This document shows positions 44,256 to 53,374 of a stretch of DNA of 64,000 nt, piece by piece (within the stretch, counting starts at the first letter, position 1; every line of letters starts with the position of its first letter). This DNA comes from Bacillota bacterium (lineage in GTDB: Bacteria > Bacillota > Sulfobacillia > DUMF01). The DNA lies in contig DUMF01000006.1 of NCBI GenBank assembly GCA_012840015.1, positions 1 through 64,000 of the forward strand, given 5' to 3'. The position numbers and the translations under genes are program-made. The notes beneath the pieces were generated by a model, which saw nothing but the letters and a program-made list of their open reading frames with translations, was not told where the DNA came from and ran no database searches.

Positions 44256-45695
44256 GTGATCGGCTGCAAGGACTCGCAGACGACGTTTTTCGACTCAGAG
44301 ATCTTCTCCCGGATGATTCCAGAGGACCACCCGCTGGTGCAGATTGCAAAATACGTGGATTTTTCGTTCGTGACGGAAGAAGTGAAGAAGCACTACCATC
44401 CAGACATAGGCAGACCCTAATTCCCTCCCGAAGTGCTGTTTCGTGTACTCTTCCTGGAGGTATGGGCGAATCTATCTGACGTGCAAGTGTGCAGGGAACT
44501 GAGGTACAACGTACTGTACCGTCACTTTTGCGGCATCGGCTGGGGTGACCCGATACCTGATGACACAACGCTTGTTGTGTTCAGGCGCAGACTTGGAGAG
44601 GAGACGTTCCGGAGGCTGTTTACGCGGGTGGTGGAGCAAGCGAAGGAGAAAGGTCTTATACGCGGCAAGTGGGCGATAATAGACGGCACGAAGGTCATAG
44701 CCCATGCAGCGGTGAAGAACAACGTTGCCCTGGCGAGGGAAGGCAGGAGGAAGCTTCTGAGCGTTCTGGCAAGGCACGATGCAAAGCGGGCGAAAGAGCT
44801 TGAAGTGCTTGCAGAGCCGGAGCGTGACATGGACTATGCCGATCACGAGCAGCTTCTTGCGGCAGAACTCTTGAAAGGTCAGGAGCTCATCTCCAGGCTT
44901 GAGGACCGGAAAGAAAAAGACGTAGTGGAAGTACGGGAGCTTTACCGGAAGGTAGTGCAGCTTGAGGGTGTAGCAAGCCTATCCGACCCTGATGCGAGGT
45001 GGGGTTTCAAGAAGAAGGGCGACCCGTTCCTGGGGTACAAGGCACACGTTGCATGTGACGAGACGGGTATTGCCACTGCAGTGACAGTCACACCTGGCAA
45101 CGAATCAGAGCTTCCCCAACTGCCCACCCTGGTTGAGGAGATAAAGCAAGAAGGGATCGAGCCGATATATCTTGCTGCGGACAAGGGGTACGACGATGCT
45201 GACAAAAGGCGCGAGCTTGAACAGTCAGGCATACGAGCATATATGCCCTCCAGGAACGATCTGAGCAGGCTGGAGAAGCAGGGGTTTGCATACGATCGCA
45301 AGAGGCAAGTCCTAACTTGTGCTGCTGGGAAATGTTCAATCGGCCACAGTGTTCACCGTAAAGGCGGCTTCATCTATTATTTCTCCGAACGAGACTGCAT
45401 GGGATGCCAGTATAGGAGCTCCTGCCTTGGGGAATCCCAAGCCCCGAAGTTGGTGTATGTGAAGCCCGAGGTTTACGAGCACAGGGCGCGTGGGCTGAAA
45501 CGAGCAATGAAAGTGAGGAAGACAATAGAGCGACTGTTTGGTGAAGTGAAGACCTGGCACAGGATGGCAAGAGCAAGGTACCGTGGTTTGGAGAAAGTGG
45601 CCATCCAGGTGATCATGACCCTGATAGTGGCTAACGTGAAGAAAATGGCCAAGTGGCTGGCTTCAAGGGAAGTAGTATGCCCTCAAACGGGCTAA
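44256..45695 (+). pseudogene. IS1182-type transposase interrupted by an in-frame stop
   Basis: A GTG start with AGGAGG upstream opens a frame for 54 residues (MIGCKDSQTTFFDSEIFSRM...) that ends at TAA (44418-44420). The same frame then runs to 45695 (from residue FPPEVLFRVLFLEVWANLSD) and carries the rest: DGTKVIAHAAVKNN (first Asp), AADKGYDDADKR (second Asp), CAAGKCSIGH...CMGCQYRSSC and KTIERLFGEVKTWH (Glu). Stop removal would give a full IS1182-like transposase of about 479 aa. A left end may be GAAAAAGTCCCCGACTTC near 44159; no matching right end is seen, so that end may be lost. Confidence 0.85.
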
Positions 45696-45949
45696 GAGGT
45701 ACGAACTGGGAAGATGAAGGCTTCCAAAGGGATAGCACGAAGGGGTAAACGGTGCCTCCAATCACGACTGACCGAGTAGTGCCACGAATTGCTTCCAGTT
45801 GAAGGTAGAACTGCAGGGTCAAAAGCCCCAATAAGTTCCGGGATCTTCAGAGATCACGTCAAAGTGAAAGGTACTAGCTGTACTTTTGATCCAGGTGCTT
45901 GCGGAATTCTCCGAACGAAGGGTTTTTTGCGCCGCCCAAGCCAACCCTG
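45696..45949. other. No gene seen
   Basis: About 250 bp between the broken transposase and the permease gene. It contains no convincing frame. GTAGTGCCAC at 45776 repeats the outer bases of the IS1634-type left end, which may mark an old element end. Confidence 0.25.
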
Positions 45950-46456
45950 TCAGAGCAATGGTTCCAGAAACCTGGCGACTGCGCCTGCAAGGAACGGCAG
46001 TAACATGCTGCTAATAAGCTGTATAAGGGTGAATCTTCCTCCCAGTACCGCGGCCTGAAAAGGAATGCGCCCTACGGACAACAGGCCCCAGGCACACACC
46101 ATGGCTACTCCGGTCGGAAGGCTGGCCCCCATTCGGATTAGCCCTGCGAACAGTGGCATTGCAGCGTAAGGCGAGCCAGGAGTGAGCCCTCCCGCCAAGG
46201 CTCCGAGGATTATCCCGCGCCAGCCCGATGCGCTACCGAGGTATTTAGCGACCAGCTCCCTGGGAATCAGGGTTTGAAGAAGAGAAGCAATGGCCATCGA
46301 GGAAGCAATAAGCACAGCGTACCTCAGGAAAAGGCTCAGGCCACTTGTGAGCCCTGCCAAGGCGATAGCAGAACCCTTTGTCTCCCAGGCAATCAGGAAG
46401 AGAAGCAATGCGGCTAGCACGAATCCAAGAGTAGTGGAGTCCAAGATCTTGCCCAT
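45950..46456 (-). CDS. Half-size permease (PF03773-like)
   Basis: The product is 168 aa with four or five membrane helices. The segment GGLTPGSPYAAMPLFAGLIR followed by GVAMVCAWGLLSVGRIPFQA resembles predicted permeases of the ArsP/DUF318 type, which are often encoded as two short consecutive genes. The partner half is absent, perhaps lost when the neighbouring insertion sequences arrived. Substrate unknown. Confidence 0.6.
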   Translation of the reverse strand: MGKILDSTTLGFVLAALLLFLIAWETKGSAIALAGLTSGLSLFLRYAVLIASSMAIASLLQTLIPRELVAKYLGSASGWRGIILGALAGGLTPGSPYAAMPLFAGLIRMGASLPTGVAMVCAWGLLSVGRIPFQAAVLGGRFTLIQLISSMLLPFLAGAVARFLEPLL

Positions 46457-46930
46457 TTGGCACCACGCTCCTCATGATAACAGCCCGGATCTGAGTGGCT
46501 GTATGGCATAAAATTCCTTGCCATTGCTCGATTGTAAGAATTGGACAAGCAACCGGGATTTCCTTTATTTGGCCTAGCTGCTTCGACTCATGGCCCAAGG
46601 CTTGGCACAAAGAACCCCCGCGTCAATCATTTCTGCCGTTCAGACTGCTGCTGACAAAGCGGAAATCAAAGTACCCCCATGTCAAACATGTATGTACCAG
46701 TACAGTGTTCTTGAAGGCATCATTTCCAAGGGATGTAGGGAACCATCTTCTGGAAGGATTTTCAGAAACCAAATCGAATATAAGAATTGTGGTCAGTGCA
46801 CAATTTCACAAATAATTGGAAGGACTTGCTCACGGAGGTGAGAACAGGAAGCAGATGCGTCCGAAGAATGGGCGAGCACTGGGAAGGAAACCTTAGTTGG
46901 ATATTGCCGGAAAGAGGGGGTTAGATCCAC
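46457..46930. other. Upstream region of the flavoprotein gene, no clear gene
   Basis: A 90-residue plus-strand frame to 46842 (with CQTCMYQ and CGQC cysteine pairs) has no ribosome site and no family I recognise, so I do not call it. No strong promoter is visible ahead of the flavoprotein gene at 46931; AGAGGGGG (46912-46919) is a possible ribosome site. Confidence 0.3.
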
Positions 46931-48409
46931 ATGTTCAGGAGATTTCGATTCGTAGGCTTCCTGGCCATTGTTGCGCTGACAGCCACGGTGTTGACTGGGT
47001 GTAAACCGGCTGAGCAACCCAAGCCAGCAGAGCAACCCAAGGCACAGGCGCCTCAGGTGCAGGAAGCTGACGTTGTGATCGTGGGCGGAGGCGGCGCTGG
47101 ATTGGCCGCAGCAGTGACGGCGGCTGACGAAGGTGCCAAGGTGATCCTGATAGAGAAAATGCCAATGCTGGGCGGTAACACCATACGGGCGGGCGGTGCC
47201 TACAACGCCGTTGATCCCGAGAGGCAGAAAAAACAGAATATAGAGGACTCCATTGAAAAGCATTATCAGCAGACTCTTGATGCTGGGGACAGAAAGGGCA
47301 ATCCCGAACTGGTTCGCATTTTGGTAGAAAATGCGCTTGACGGCCTGCACTGGCTGGAAAGCCTTGGGATGCAGTTCAAGCCCGAGGTGTACACTGTGCT
47401 AGGGGGACTCTGGCCAAGGGCCCACAGCCCGGTTGACCCTGCAGGTACTGGGTACGTGTCCACGCTTAAAAAGGCAGCCGAGGCCAAGGGAGTAAAGATC
47501 TTGCTCGAAACCAGGGGCAAAGAACTACAGGTTGAGAACGGCAGAGTGGTAGGGGTGGTAGCCGTGGATGCTTCTGGGAAAGAGCAGATCTTCAAGGCCC
47601 GTAAGGGCGTGATCCTTGCCACTGGTGGGTTTGGCGCGAATCCAGAGATGCGCCAGAAGTACAATCCCAGCCTTGGACCTAACATACCGAGTACTAACCA
47701 CCCAGGCGCCACGGGAGATGGCATTGTAATGGCAGAAAAAGTTGGTGCCAACCTGGTGGGTATGGAGTACATCCAGTTATTACCCACCTGCGATCCCGAA
47801 AACGGTGCACTTACCGGGTGGGTGGGTGGATCCGCTGAACAAATGGTGTTCGTAAACAAGGAGGGGAAACGCTTCGTAGCTGAGGACGAACGCAGGGACG
47901 TCATGACTCAGGCACTCTTCAAGCAAACCGATGCGTTCATGTATGTGATTGTGGACTCGGCGGCAGTGCCGAAAAACGGCGTGACTTCGTTCGGCGAGAA
48001 AGTGGATGATCTTGTGGCAAGGGGCAAGGTGTTCAAGGCAGACAGCATCGAAGCCCTGGCTAACAAGATCGGAGTGCCTCCCAAGAACCTTGTGGAGACT
48101 GTAAAGAAGTACAACGCGGGGGTGGAAAAGAAAAAGGACGAATTCGGCAAGAAGCTGCTGGCCAAGGTGGAGAAACCGCCATTCTACGCAAGCCCACGTA
48201 AGCCAGCCGTTCACCATACGATGGGTGGAGTGCAAATCGATACAAAGGCACGGGTAATAGGGAAAGATGGCAAACCAATTCCTGGCCTCTACGCGGCTGG
48301 TGAGGTGACCGGAGGCATTCACGGGACCAACAGGGTGGGCGGAAACGCCCTCGCGGACGTGATTGTATTTGGGCGAATTGCAGGCAGGAGTGTTGCCAAA
48401 GGGGAGTAA
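46931..48409 (+). CDS. Exported flavoprotein reductase lipoprotein (fumarate reductase/flavocytochrome c family)
   Basis: The product is 492 aa. A signal peptide ends in the lipobox VLTGC, then a Pro/Gln-rich linker. The FAD-binding domain begins ADVVIVGGGGAGLAAAVTAA and includes EKMPMLGGNTIRAGGAYN and GVILATGGFGANPEM. Catalytic-region features of the fumarate reductase family remain: GKRFVAEDERRDV and TNRVGGNALADVIVFGRIAG with its conserved Arg. It would reduce a soluble acceptor (fumarate-like or other enoate) outside the membrane. The FMN-binding lipoprotein gene 114 bp downstream is its probable electron donor. Confidence 0.88.
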   Translation: MFRRFRFVGFLAIVALTATVLTGCKPAEQPKPAEQPKAQAPQVQEADVVIVGGGGAGLAAAVTAADEGAKVILIEKMPMLGGNTIRAGGAYNAVDPERQKKQNIEDSIEKHYQQTLDAGDRKGNPELVRILVENALDGLHWLESLGMQFKPEVYTVLGGLWPRAHSPVDPAGTGYVSTLKKAAEAKGVKILLETRGKELQVENGRVVGVVAVDASGKEQIFKARKGVILATGGFGANPEMRQKYNPSLGPNIPSTNHPGATGDGIVMAEKVGANLVGMEYIQLLPTCDPENGALTGWVGGSAEQMVFVNKEGKRFVAEDERRDVMTQALFKQTDAFMYVIVDSAAVPKNGVTSFGEKVDDLVARGKVFKADSIEALANKIGVPPKNLVETVKKYNAGVEKKKDEFGKKLLAKVEKPPFYASPRKPAVHHTMGGVQIDTKARVIGKDGKPIPGLYAAGEVTGGIHGTNRVGGNALADVIVFGRIAGRSVAKGE

Positions 48410-48425
48410 GCCTAGAGCCCGGCTT

Positions 48426-48461
48426 GGCCTGCGTGGTACCCATGGAGGGGCCGCGCAGGCC
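48426..48461 (+). other. Strong stem-loop between flavoprotein and FMN-binding lipoprotein genes
   Basis: GGCCTGCGTGG (48426-48436) pairs with CCGCGCAGGCC (48451-48461), 11 bp with one G-T pair. No T-run follows, so it is probably not a complete terminator. It may stabilise or process the mRNA and set unequal levels of the two products. Confidence 0.5.
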
Positions 48462-48523
48462 TCGAGAACAGAACCGTAGGAAACCAACGCAAGGCAGGCA
48501 TCGGGAAGGAGTTGGACTGGTTT

Positions 48524-48877
48524 ATGAAGGCCGGCTTGAAAGTTAGTTTAGCCTTGTGCATTCTAAGCACGTTGGTTGCGGGGTGCGGAACACGGGTCCC
48601 GGCTTCTAAGTACAAGGAAGGCACATACACTGGAGAGGCGCAGGGACAAAACGGGCCTGTAAAAGTGAGCGTTGAGATAAAGTCGGACCGGATCTCGGCA
48701 GTAAAGGTAGTAGAGCACAAGGAAACGCCAGGCATATCCGATGCGGCAATCGAAAGGGTGCCCAGGGCCATCGTTGAAAAGCAATCCACGGAAGTGGATG
48801 CTGTATCCGGAGCGACTGTCACTAGCAAGGCAATCATGCAGGCAACGAAGAAAGCTATTCAGCAGGCGCAAAAGTGA
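48524..48877 (+). CDS. FMN-binding domain lipoprotein (RnfG-like domain)
   Basis: The product is 117 aa; the ATG follows AAGGAG at 12 nt. A signal peptide ends in the lipobox LVAGC. The rest is one FMN-binding domain: YTGEAQGQNGPVKVSVEIKS, IERVPRAIVEKQS and the flavinylation motif DAVSGATVTS with Thr98 as the expected FMN site. ApbE would attach the flavin. It likely shuttles electrons on the outer face to the flavoprotein encoded before it. The same domain makes up RnfG, which is missing from the rnf operon. Confidence 0.9.
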   Translation: MKAGLKVSLALCILSTLVAGCGTRVPASKYKEGTYTGEAQGQNGPVKVSVEIKSDRISAVKVVEHKETPGISDAAIERVPRAIVEKQSTEVDAVSGATVTSKAIMQATKKAIQQAQK

Positions 48878-50026
48878 GTGTTCGGGAACCGTCGCAATTC
48901 TGGGCATGCGGTTAAGCTATACTAGGCGCCTGGAATCGAAGTCATGAGCATCATCAAATGGGTGTGTGGTTGGAAAACGGTGGTCAAATGTATGGTAGAG
49001 CCTGGCTTGGCCAGTTGGGCGATTTGCGGCTAAGCAACTAGGGTGTGCCTCTGTACCTCACCCCGACCCCTATGATGTCTGAACTCGAACAGCTTAGCAA
49101 TGTATGCGGGCGGGGTCTTCACTCAGAAGGAGAGGTTGTGCGCGTGCTTTTCGAGAGCGCCACGGCTCTAGTTTGCAACGATTGCATCTAACCTAGGTCC
49201 TCAAGTGTTACTCCCCGGCTGATGATACAAGCAGGGCCTGGTCAGTCGAGCAGTGTCCGTCCTTCTGTTGCCAGGTGCTCCTCAATCAGCGCTCGGCCAT
49301 GGCCTATTCTCGTTCTATCAGAATTGCGGGTGCATTGTAGTGCCAGAGGATCACTTCCGCCTGTAGGTCTTCCGGTCAATTTGCTTCACCAAGCGCCGCA
49401 CGCCTAAACAACTGTTCAGCTATTGCACGGAGTCACCAGCAATAAGAGTAGCTTCGCGCACGGGGCATCTCTACGCTACCTGATGTAGCTTGCCAGGCAG
49501 TCGAAAAGGTCTTTGCCTGAATGGAAGTTACCTCAGCCCGGATTCTCTGGCGGAAGAGCGTCAGCCGTCCCACAAATACCCACCTCGTTGCTCGTTTTCC
49601 TACCTGGTAATATGACAGAGGCCAAGTCCTGTCCTCCTAAGAAGCCACATGTAATGAATGACAGTAGCTGGTATGGGATCACGGCATACCGGCTTTATCC
49701 TGGAGCCAGGCTGGGAGTGAGTGCGGAAGCACACGTGAGTCATGTTTTGTCAGCCCGCCTTTAACCTTAACGAGGAGCGTTAGCAGTTGAGGCATATGGT
49801 TGGGGAAGTGGTAGACAACCTCCCTGCTGTTCGAGTACCCGTGACCCAGCCGACGCGAAGGCTCAAAGCTAGCAGCAGAGCCGTTCCCAGCCAGCTGGTA
49901 CCGGGCGGTTTTTCCGGGATGGCTGCCTCATGCCAAGCACAAGAAGGGAGGGGCTTGCGCCGGGCCAGTTGCCGTTCACGAACCCTGTTTACTTTTTAGC
50001 CGTTTTGACCGTCTATTGTAACGGAG
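48878..50026. other. Long gene-free stretch
   Basis: About 1.15 kb without a frame that resembles a protein; small frames inside are short and have no ribosome sites. GTAGTGCCA at 49337 again matches the outer bases of the IS1634-type end. The stretch is probably decayed mobile or accessory DNA and the promoter of the sigma factor gene. Confidence 0.35.
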
Positions 50027-50515
50027 TTGGCAGCGGGAGAAGAAGAGCAAGTGTGGCAGGAATTATATGAGGTCGCATACCATTACCTCCTCAGGCTAGG
50101 TCTTGCGAGTGCGGATGCTGAAGACTTAGCCCAAGAGGCGCTCGTGTCTACGTACCTGCACCTTGATGGAATTCAGCAGGGCAAACTGCGGGCATATGTT
50201 CTGGCTGCGGCGAGGTCCAAGTACCTGGACTTTGTAGAGAGGAGGCACAGGGATTGTCTGCTTACCGCAAGAGAAGGTTACCGGGTTGCCTGTGCCAGGC
50301 AAGAGGCAGAGTGTCTAGAAGACAAAGAAAGAGTACAGGCAGCAATGGAAAGGTTGAAGCCGACTGAGAAGAAGGTGTTCCTCATGAAATACTACATGGG
50401 ATTGTCCGCTAAAGAAATTGCGTCTCTAATGGGCACCAGTGCCGACTGTGTTAAAACCACCCTGTGGAGGCTGAGAAGAAGACTGAAGTCGTACTTTGAG
50501 GGGGAGGATGGGTAA
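50027..50515 (+). CDS. ECF-type sigma-70 family RNA polymerase sigma factor
   Basis: The product is 162 aa. Region 2 is YHYLLRLGLASADAEDLAQE ... AYVLAAARSKYLDFVERR, and region 4 is RLKPTEKKVFLMKYYMGLSA ... TSADCVKTTLWRLRRRL. The size and lack of region 3 are typical of ECF factors. It is followed with no gap by its likely anti-sigma gene. The TTG start sits tight on GGAG; a GTG eight codons on is possible. Confidence 0.9.
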   Translation: MAAGEEEQVWQELYEVAYHYLLRLGLASADAEDLAQEALVSTYLHLDGIQQGKLRAYVLAAARSKYLDFVERRHRDCLLTAREGYRVACARQEAECLEDKERVQAAMERLKPTEKKVFLMKYYMGLSAKEIASLMGTSADCVKTTLWRLRRRLKSYFEGEDG

Positions 50516-51490
50516 ATGGTTGAAGTACCTGGTGGTAGTGAAAACATAGCAAGAACGCAATTCGATGAAAAAACCTTCCTGCGCAGGGCGCGGGCAGCGA
50601 GCACCTTGCGCACCCTGGCGATTTCGTTCGGGGTGGTAGTGTTAGTACTGGTCGGGTTCTATGTGTTAACCGAGATCGCGCTACAATACCATGAGGCGCG
50701 CATTGACAATTTCTACCCGGAGCTTGTACGGCTTACAGAGCCCAACACAGTTGCGCTAAGTGGAAAACGGTACGACGTAAGGCTTTTCGGGAGGCAAAAG
50801 GAGTACTACCTCATCAGATTAATCGGGGAAAAGCCGTGTCCTGCCGGCACGGTTACAGTGGATTTCGACGTGTGGGGAGGCGAACAGACTCTGGGGAACT
50901 ACAGTTTCTCTATCAGACCGTCGCATGACGGGGCAGGGGATTCTTCGCTGGAGGTATCCGCCAGTATTCCAGAAGGGGCCAAGGAGTACATTGCCCCGCT
51001 AGCCGTTCCGAGACTACAGTTCTATTACCCTGTGGGTGAAGAGGATAGAGTCATAAGGGAATTCGAGACGCTGAGAAGCGTTGGGGATGACAGTCTGGTG
51101 GAAATGGCGATTTCGTTCAGGGAGCCGCTTACACTTGAGCAAGTGAGGTCAGCAGTGCCTTCAGAAGTGAGGATCATGTGGGGCGCAGTCTGGGCGTTTT
51201 CGGACGAAGAATACCGGGAAAACAGCTACCTGGCTACTAGAAGGATAGTGGGTAACCCTTGCATGGAAAGTAGGGAGGGGGAACAGGAGTTCATCAGGGC
51301 TCTAGACCGTCTGAGCACTGTGTGTGGCTACCATTCCCAGAACATAAAGCGGACGCTGGATTTCCTGAAGACAAACGGTGTGAGGTACTACGGCGTAGTG
51401 GTTGTAGGCCAAGCGAAATCAGTGGCAAAGCTTGCTTCGAGCTCCATGGTGACGGCCGCGGTGCTGGGGATAGTGACACACCCGAACTGA
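50516..51490 (+). CDS. Membrane anti-sigma factor (Sigma_reg_N/Sigma_reg_C type)
   Basis: The product is 324 aa; the ATG follows GGGGAGG. A short N-terminal cytoplasmic part (FDEKTFLRRARAASTLRTLA) precedes one membrane helix (ISFGVVVLVLVGFYVLT), then an external domain of about 260 residues. The N-terminus and helix fit Sigma_reg_N, and the C-terminal half with EMAISFREPLTLEQVRS, VRIMWGAVWAF and DFLKTNGVRYYGVVVVG fits Sigma_reg_C. It should hold the preceding ECF sigma factor inactive until an envelope signal arrives. Confidence 0.8.
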   Translation: MVEVPGGSENIARTQFDEKTFLRRARAASTLRTLAISFGVVVLVLVGFYVLTEIALQYHEARIDNFYPELVRLTEPNTVALSGKRYDVRLFGRQKEYYLIRLIGEKPCPAGTVTVDFDVWGGEQTLGNYSFSIRPSHDGAGDSSLEVSASIPEGAKEYIAPLAVPRLQFYYPVGEEDRVIREFETLRSVGDDSLVEMAISFREPLTLEQVRSAVPSEVRIMWGAVWAFSDEEYRENSYLATRRIVGNPCMESREGEQEFIRALDRLSTVCGYHSQNIKRTLDFLKTNGVRYYGVVVVGQAKSVAKLASSSMVTAAVLGIVTHPN

Positions 51491-51666
51491 GCGTATCGGG
51501 CAGAGCATGGTACATCTGCAACCAGAGGGCAATTCTTCGTCTGAACGCGAGCAGCACGAGGCAAGCCTTCTTGTTGCGTATAACCAGGGATATAATAAGT
51601 TTTGCCTGTGCAATTACGCCGACTTACTTGTTTTGGCGGCGGGTAAAGTGACCGGTGGTGCTTACG

Positions 51667-52122
51667 ATGATCTTGGTGAGCGCTTGCCTCGCTGGTATTA
51701 GGTGCAGGTATGATGGTCGCTCCAGGAGTCACGAGGATGTCTTGAAATTAGTGGCTGCAGGGAATGCCTTTCCAGTATGCCCGGAACAGCTTGGAGGTCT
51801 TCCTACCCCACGAGCACGCGCAGAGATTGTGGGTGGCGACGGCAGTGATGTCTTACGAGGCTGTGCCCGTGTGGTGGACGAGTCCGGGCGGGACGTGACA
51901 AAGGAGTTCGTGCGGGGGGCTACCGAGTGCCTGCGCCTGGCCCGGGTGGTGAACGCGGAGAAAGTTGTCCTGTGCGAAGGCAGTCCCTCCTGCGGTGTCA
52001 CCCGAATCGCGGACGGCACGTTTTCCGGCAAGAAAGTACCCGGCATGGGTGTAACCGCCGCTCTTCTACGAGAAAATGGTTTCCACGTGGTAACATTGCA
52101 CCCCACGGCTCTTTGGCAATAG
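51667..52122 (+). CDS. DUF523 family protein
   Basis: The product is 151 aa from the ATG at 51667; the frame is open 4 codons upstream. MILVSACLAGIRCRYDGRS, VCPEQLGGLPTPRARAEI and LCEGSPSCGVTRIADGTFSG are the DUF523 signatures with conserved cysteines, which suggest metal or Fe-S binding. Function unknown. It stands alone. Confidence 0.9.
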   Translation: MILVSACLAGIRCRYDGRSRSHEDVLKLVAAGNAFPVCPEQLGGLPTPRARAEIVGGDGSDVLRGCARVVDESGRDVTKEFVRGATECLRLARVVNAEKVVLCEGSPSCGVTRIADGTFSGKKVPGMGVTAALLRENGFHVVTLHPTALWQ

Positions 52123-52181
52123 AATTCTCCTAAGACTGTGAACGAGTCGAGGGGGGATTTACCCTGTCTCCAATTAGCCTG

Positions 52182-52805
52182 ATGGCCGCGGCGTTCGCCA
52201 TAGGATTATCCGGAGCTGTGACGCCGGGCCCTCTTCTCACTGTTGTGATATCCAACACTGCTGCGGGTGGCTTTCTGCCTGGAATCTCGCCAATCATGGC
52301 CCACGGTCTTCTGGAGGCTGTGATGGTGGGCGCGTTGCGCTTGGGCCTTGGGGTGCTACTCTCGCACGGGCTCTTTCGAAGGATGGTGGCTTTGGCAGGG
52401 GGGCTGGCCTTGCTTTACATGGGCTGCGGCATGGTACGATCTGCGCCAAAGCTCATAGCCCCGACGAAGCAGCAGGCGGATCGGCCCGGCACTCGCGCCA
52501 GCAGCCTCGTGCCGGGGCTCCTCGGCGGCCTGGTGGCCACGGCGTCGAGCCCTTTCTGGTTCCTTTGGTGGGCCACGATAGGGGCAAGCACGATTTCGAT
52601 GGGAGGGGGAGGACCGGCCGCAGCGAGCTCCTTCTTCATCGGTCACTTTTCTGCAGACCTGGCATGGTATAGCCTGGTAGCTGGAGCCATCATATTGGGG
52701 CGTAGGGCTTTGACCGACAAAGTGTACCGCAGTCTGATCGGCGGCTGCGGCGTCTTCCTGGTGTGCATGGGCTTGTTCTACCTGTGGAACGGGTTCAGAC
52801 CATGA
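52182..52805 (+). CDS. LysE/RhtB-type exporter
   Basis: The product is 207 aa with six membrane helices. The start IGLSGAVTPGPLLTVVISNT holds the family PGP motif, and SSPFWFLWWATIGASTI and FFIGHFSADLAWYSLVAG follow. Members export amino acids or similar solutes. The true start may be slightly upstream: GGGGGGA precedes a CTG six codons before the ATG. Confidence 0.85.
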   Translation: MAAAFAIGLSGAVTPGPLLTVVISNTAAGGFLPGISPIMAHGLLEAVMVGALRLGLGVLLSHGLFRRMVALAGGLALLYMGCGMVRSAPKLIAPTKQQADRPGTRASSLVPGLLGGLVATASSPFWFLWWATIGASTISMGGGGPAAASSFFIGHFSADLAWYSLVAGAIILGRRALTDKVYRSLIGGCGVFLVCMGLFYLWNGFRP

Positions 52806-52852
52806 GCGGTCGCACTCACGCACCTTCGGGGTGTCGAGAGAGGTGATGAAGC

Positions 52853-53374
52853 TTGAATGGAGAAACCAACCCAGTAGAGAAAGTTCGGGCTTTCTTAAGA
52901 CAATACCGGTTGGATGACAGAGTCATCGAGCTGCAAGCAGATACGAGTACGGCACCCAAGGCAGCTGCCGCAATTGGTGTAGGCGTCGGTCAAATAGCGA
53001 AGACCTTGTGCTTTATCGGGAAAGGGAAGGCTGTGATCGTAGTCACCGCCGGCGACGTGCACGTATCCCAAAGCAAACTCAAGGCTGCGCTGGGTTGGAC
53101 CGGGAAGCTACGCCTCGCTGACCCGCAGGAGACAGCGGAAATTACCGGTTATCCGGTGGGCGGAGTATGCCCGTTCGCGCTCCCGCAGGGAATCCCTATC
53201 CTGATCGATGTGAGCCTGAAGAGCTATGGCGTGATCTACCCTGCAGCCGGCTCACCCAATTCAGCGGTGCGATTGACGCCGGACGAGCTATACCAGACCA
53301 CAGGAGGCATGCCCTGCAACGTGTGCAACGGTGGGCAGAACGAGGGAGGCGCTTCGGGCAGTGAGGGAAGTTAG
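52853..53374 (+). CDS. YbaK/ProX-type aminoacyl-tRNA deacylase
   Basis: The product is 173 aa; TTG start. YbaK-domain signatures: TSTAPKAAAAIGVGVGQIAKTLCFIG, VVTAGDVHVSQSKLKAALG, TGYPVGGVCPFALPQGIPIL and SPNSAVRLTPDELYQTT. The family clears mischarged tRNA (Cys- or Ala-tRNA-Pro). The end overlaps the PhzF gene by 14 bp. Confidence 0.9.
   Translation: MNGETNPVEKVRAFLRQYRLDDRVIELQADTSTAPKAAAAIGVGVGQIAKTLCFIGKGKAVIVVTAGDVHVSQSKLKAALGWTGKLRLADPQETAEITGYPVGGVCPFALPQGIPILIDVSLKSYGVIYPAAGSPNSAVRLTPDELYQTTGGMPCNVCNGGQNEGGASGSEGS

Noticed and set aside
46590-46841. A cysteine-containing 83-residue frame (CQTCMYQ, CGQC)
   Set aside because: No ribosome site and no family recognised; it could be a remnant but cannot be supported.
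48988-49767. Several 60-80 residue frames
   Set aside because: Short, without ribosome sites, and not similar to any protein family I know.
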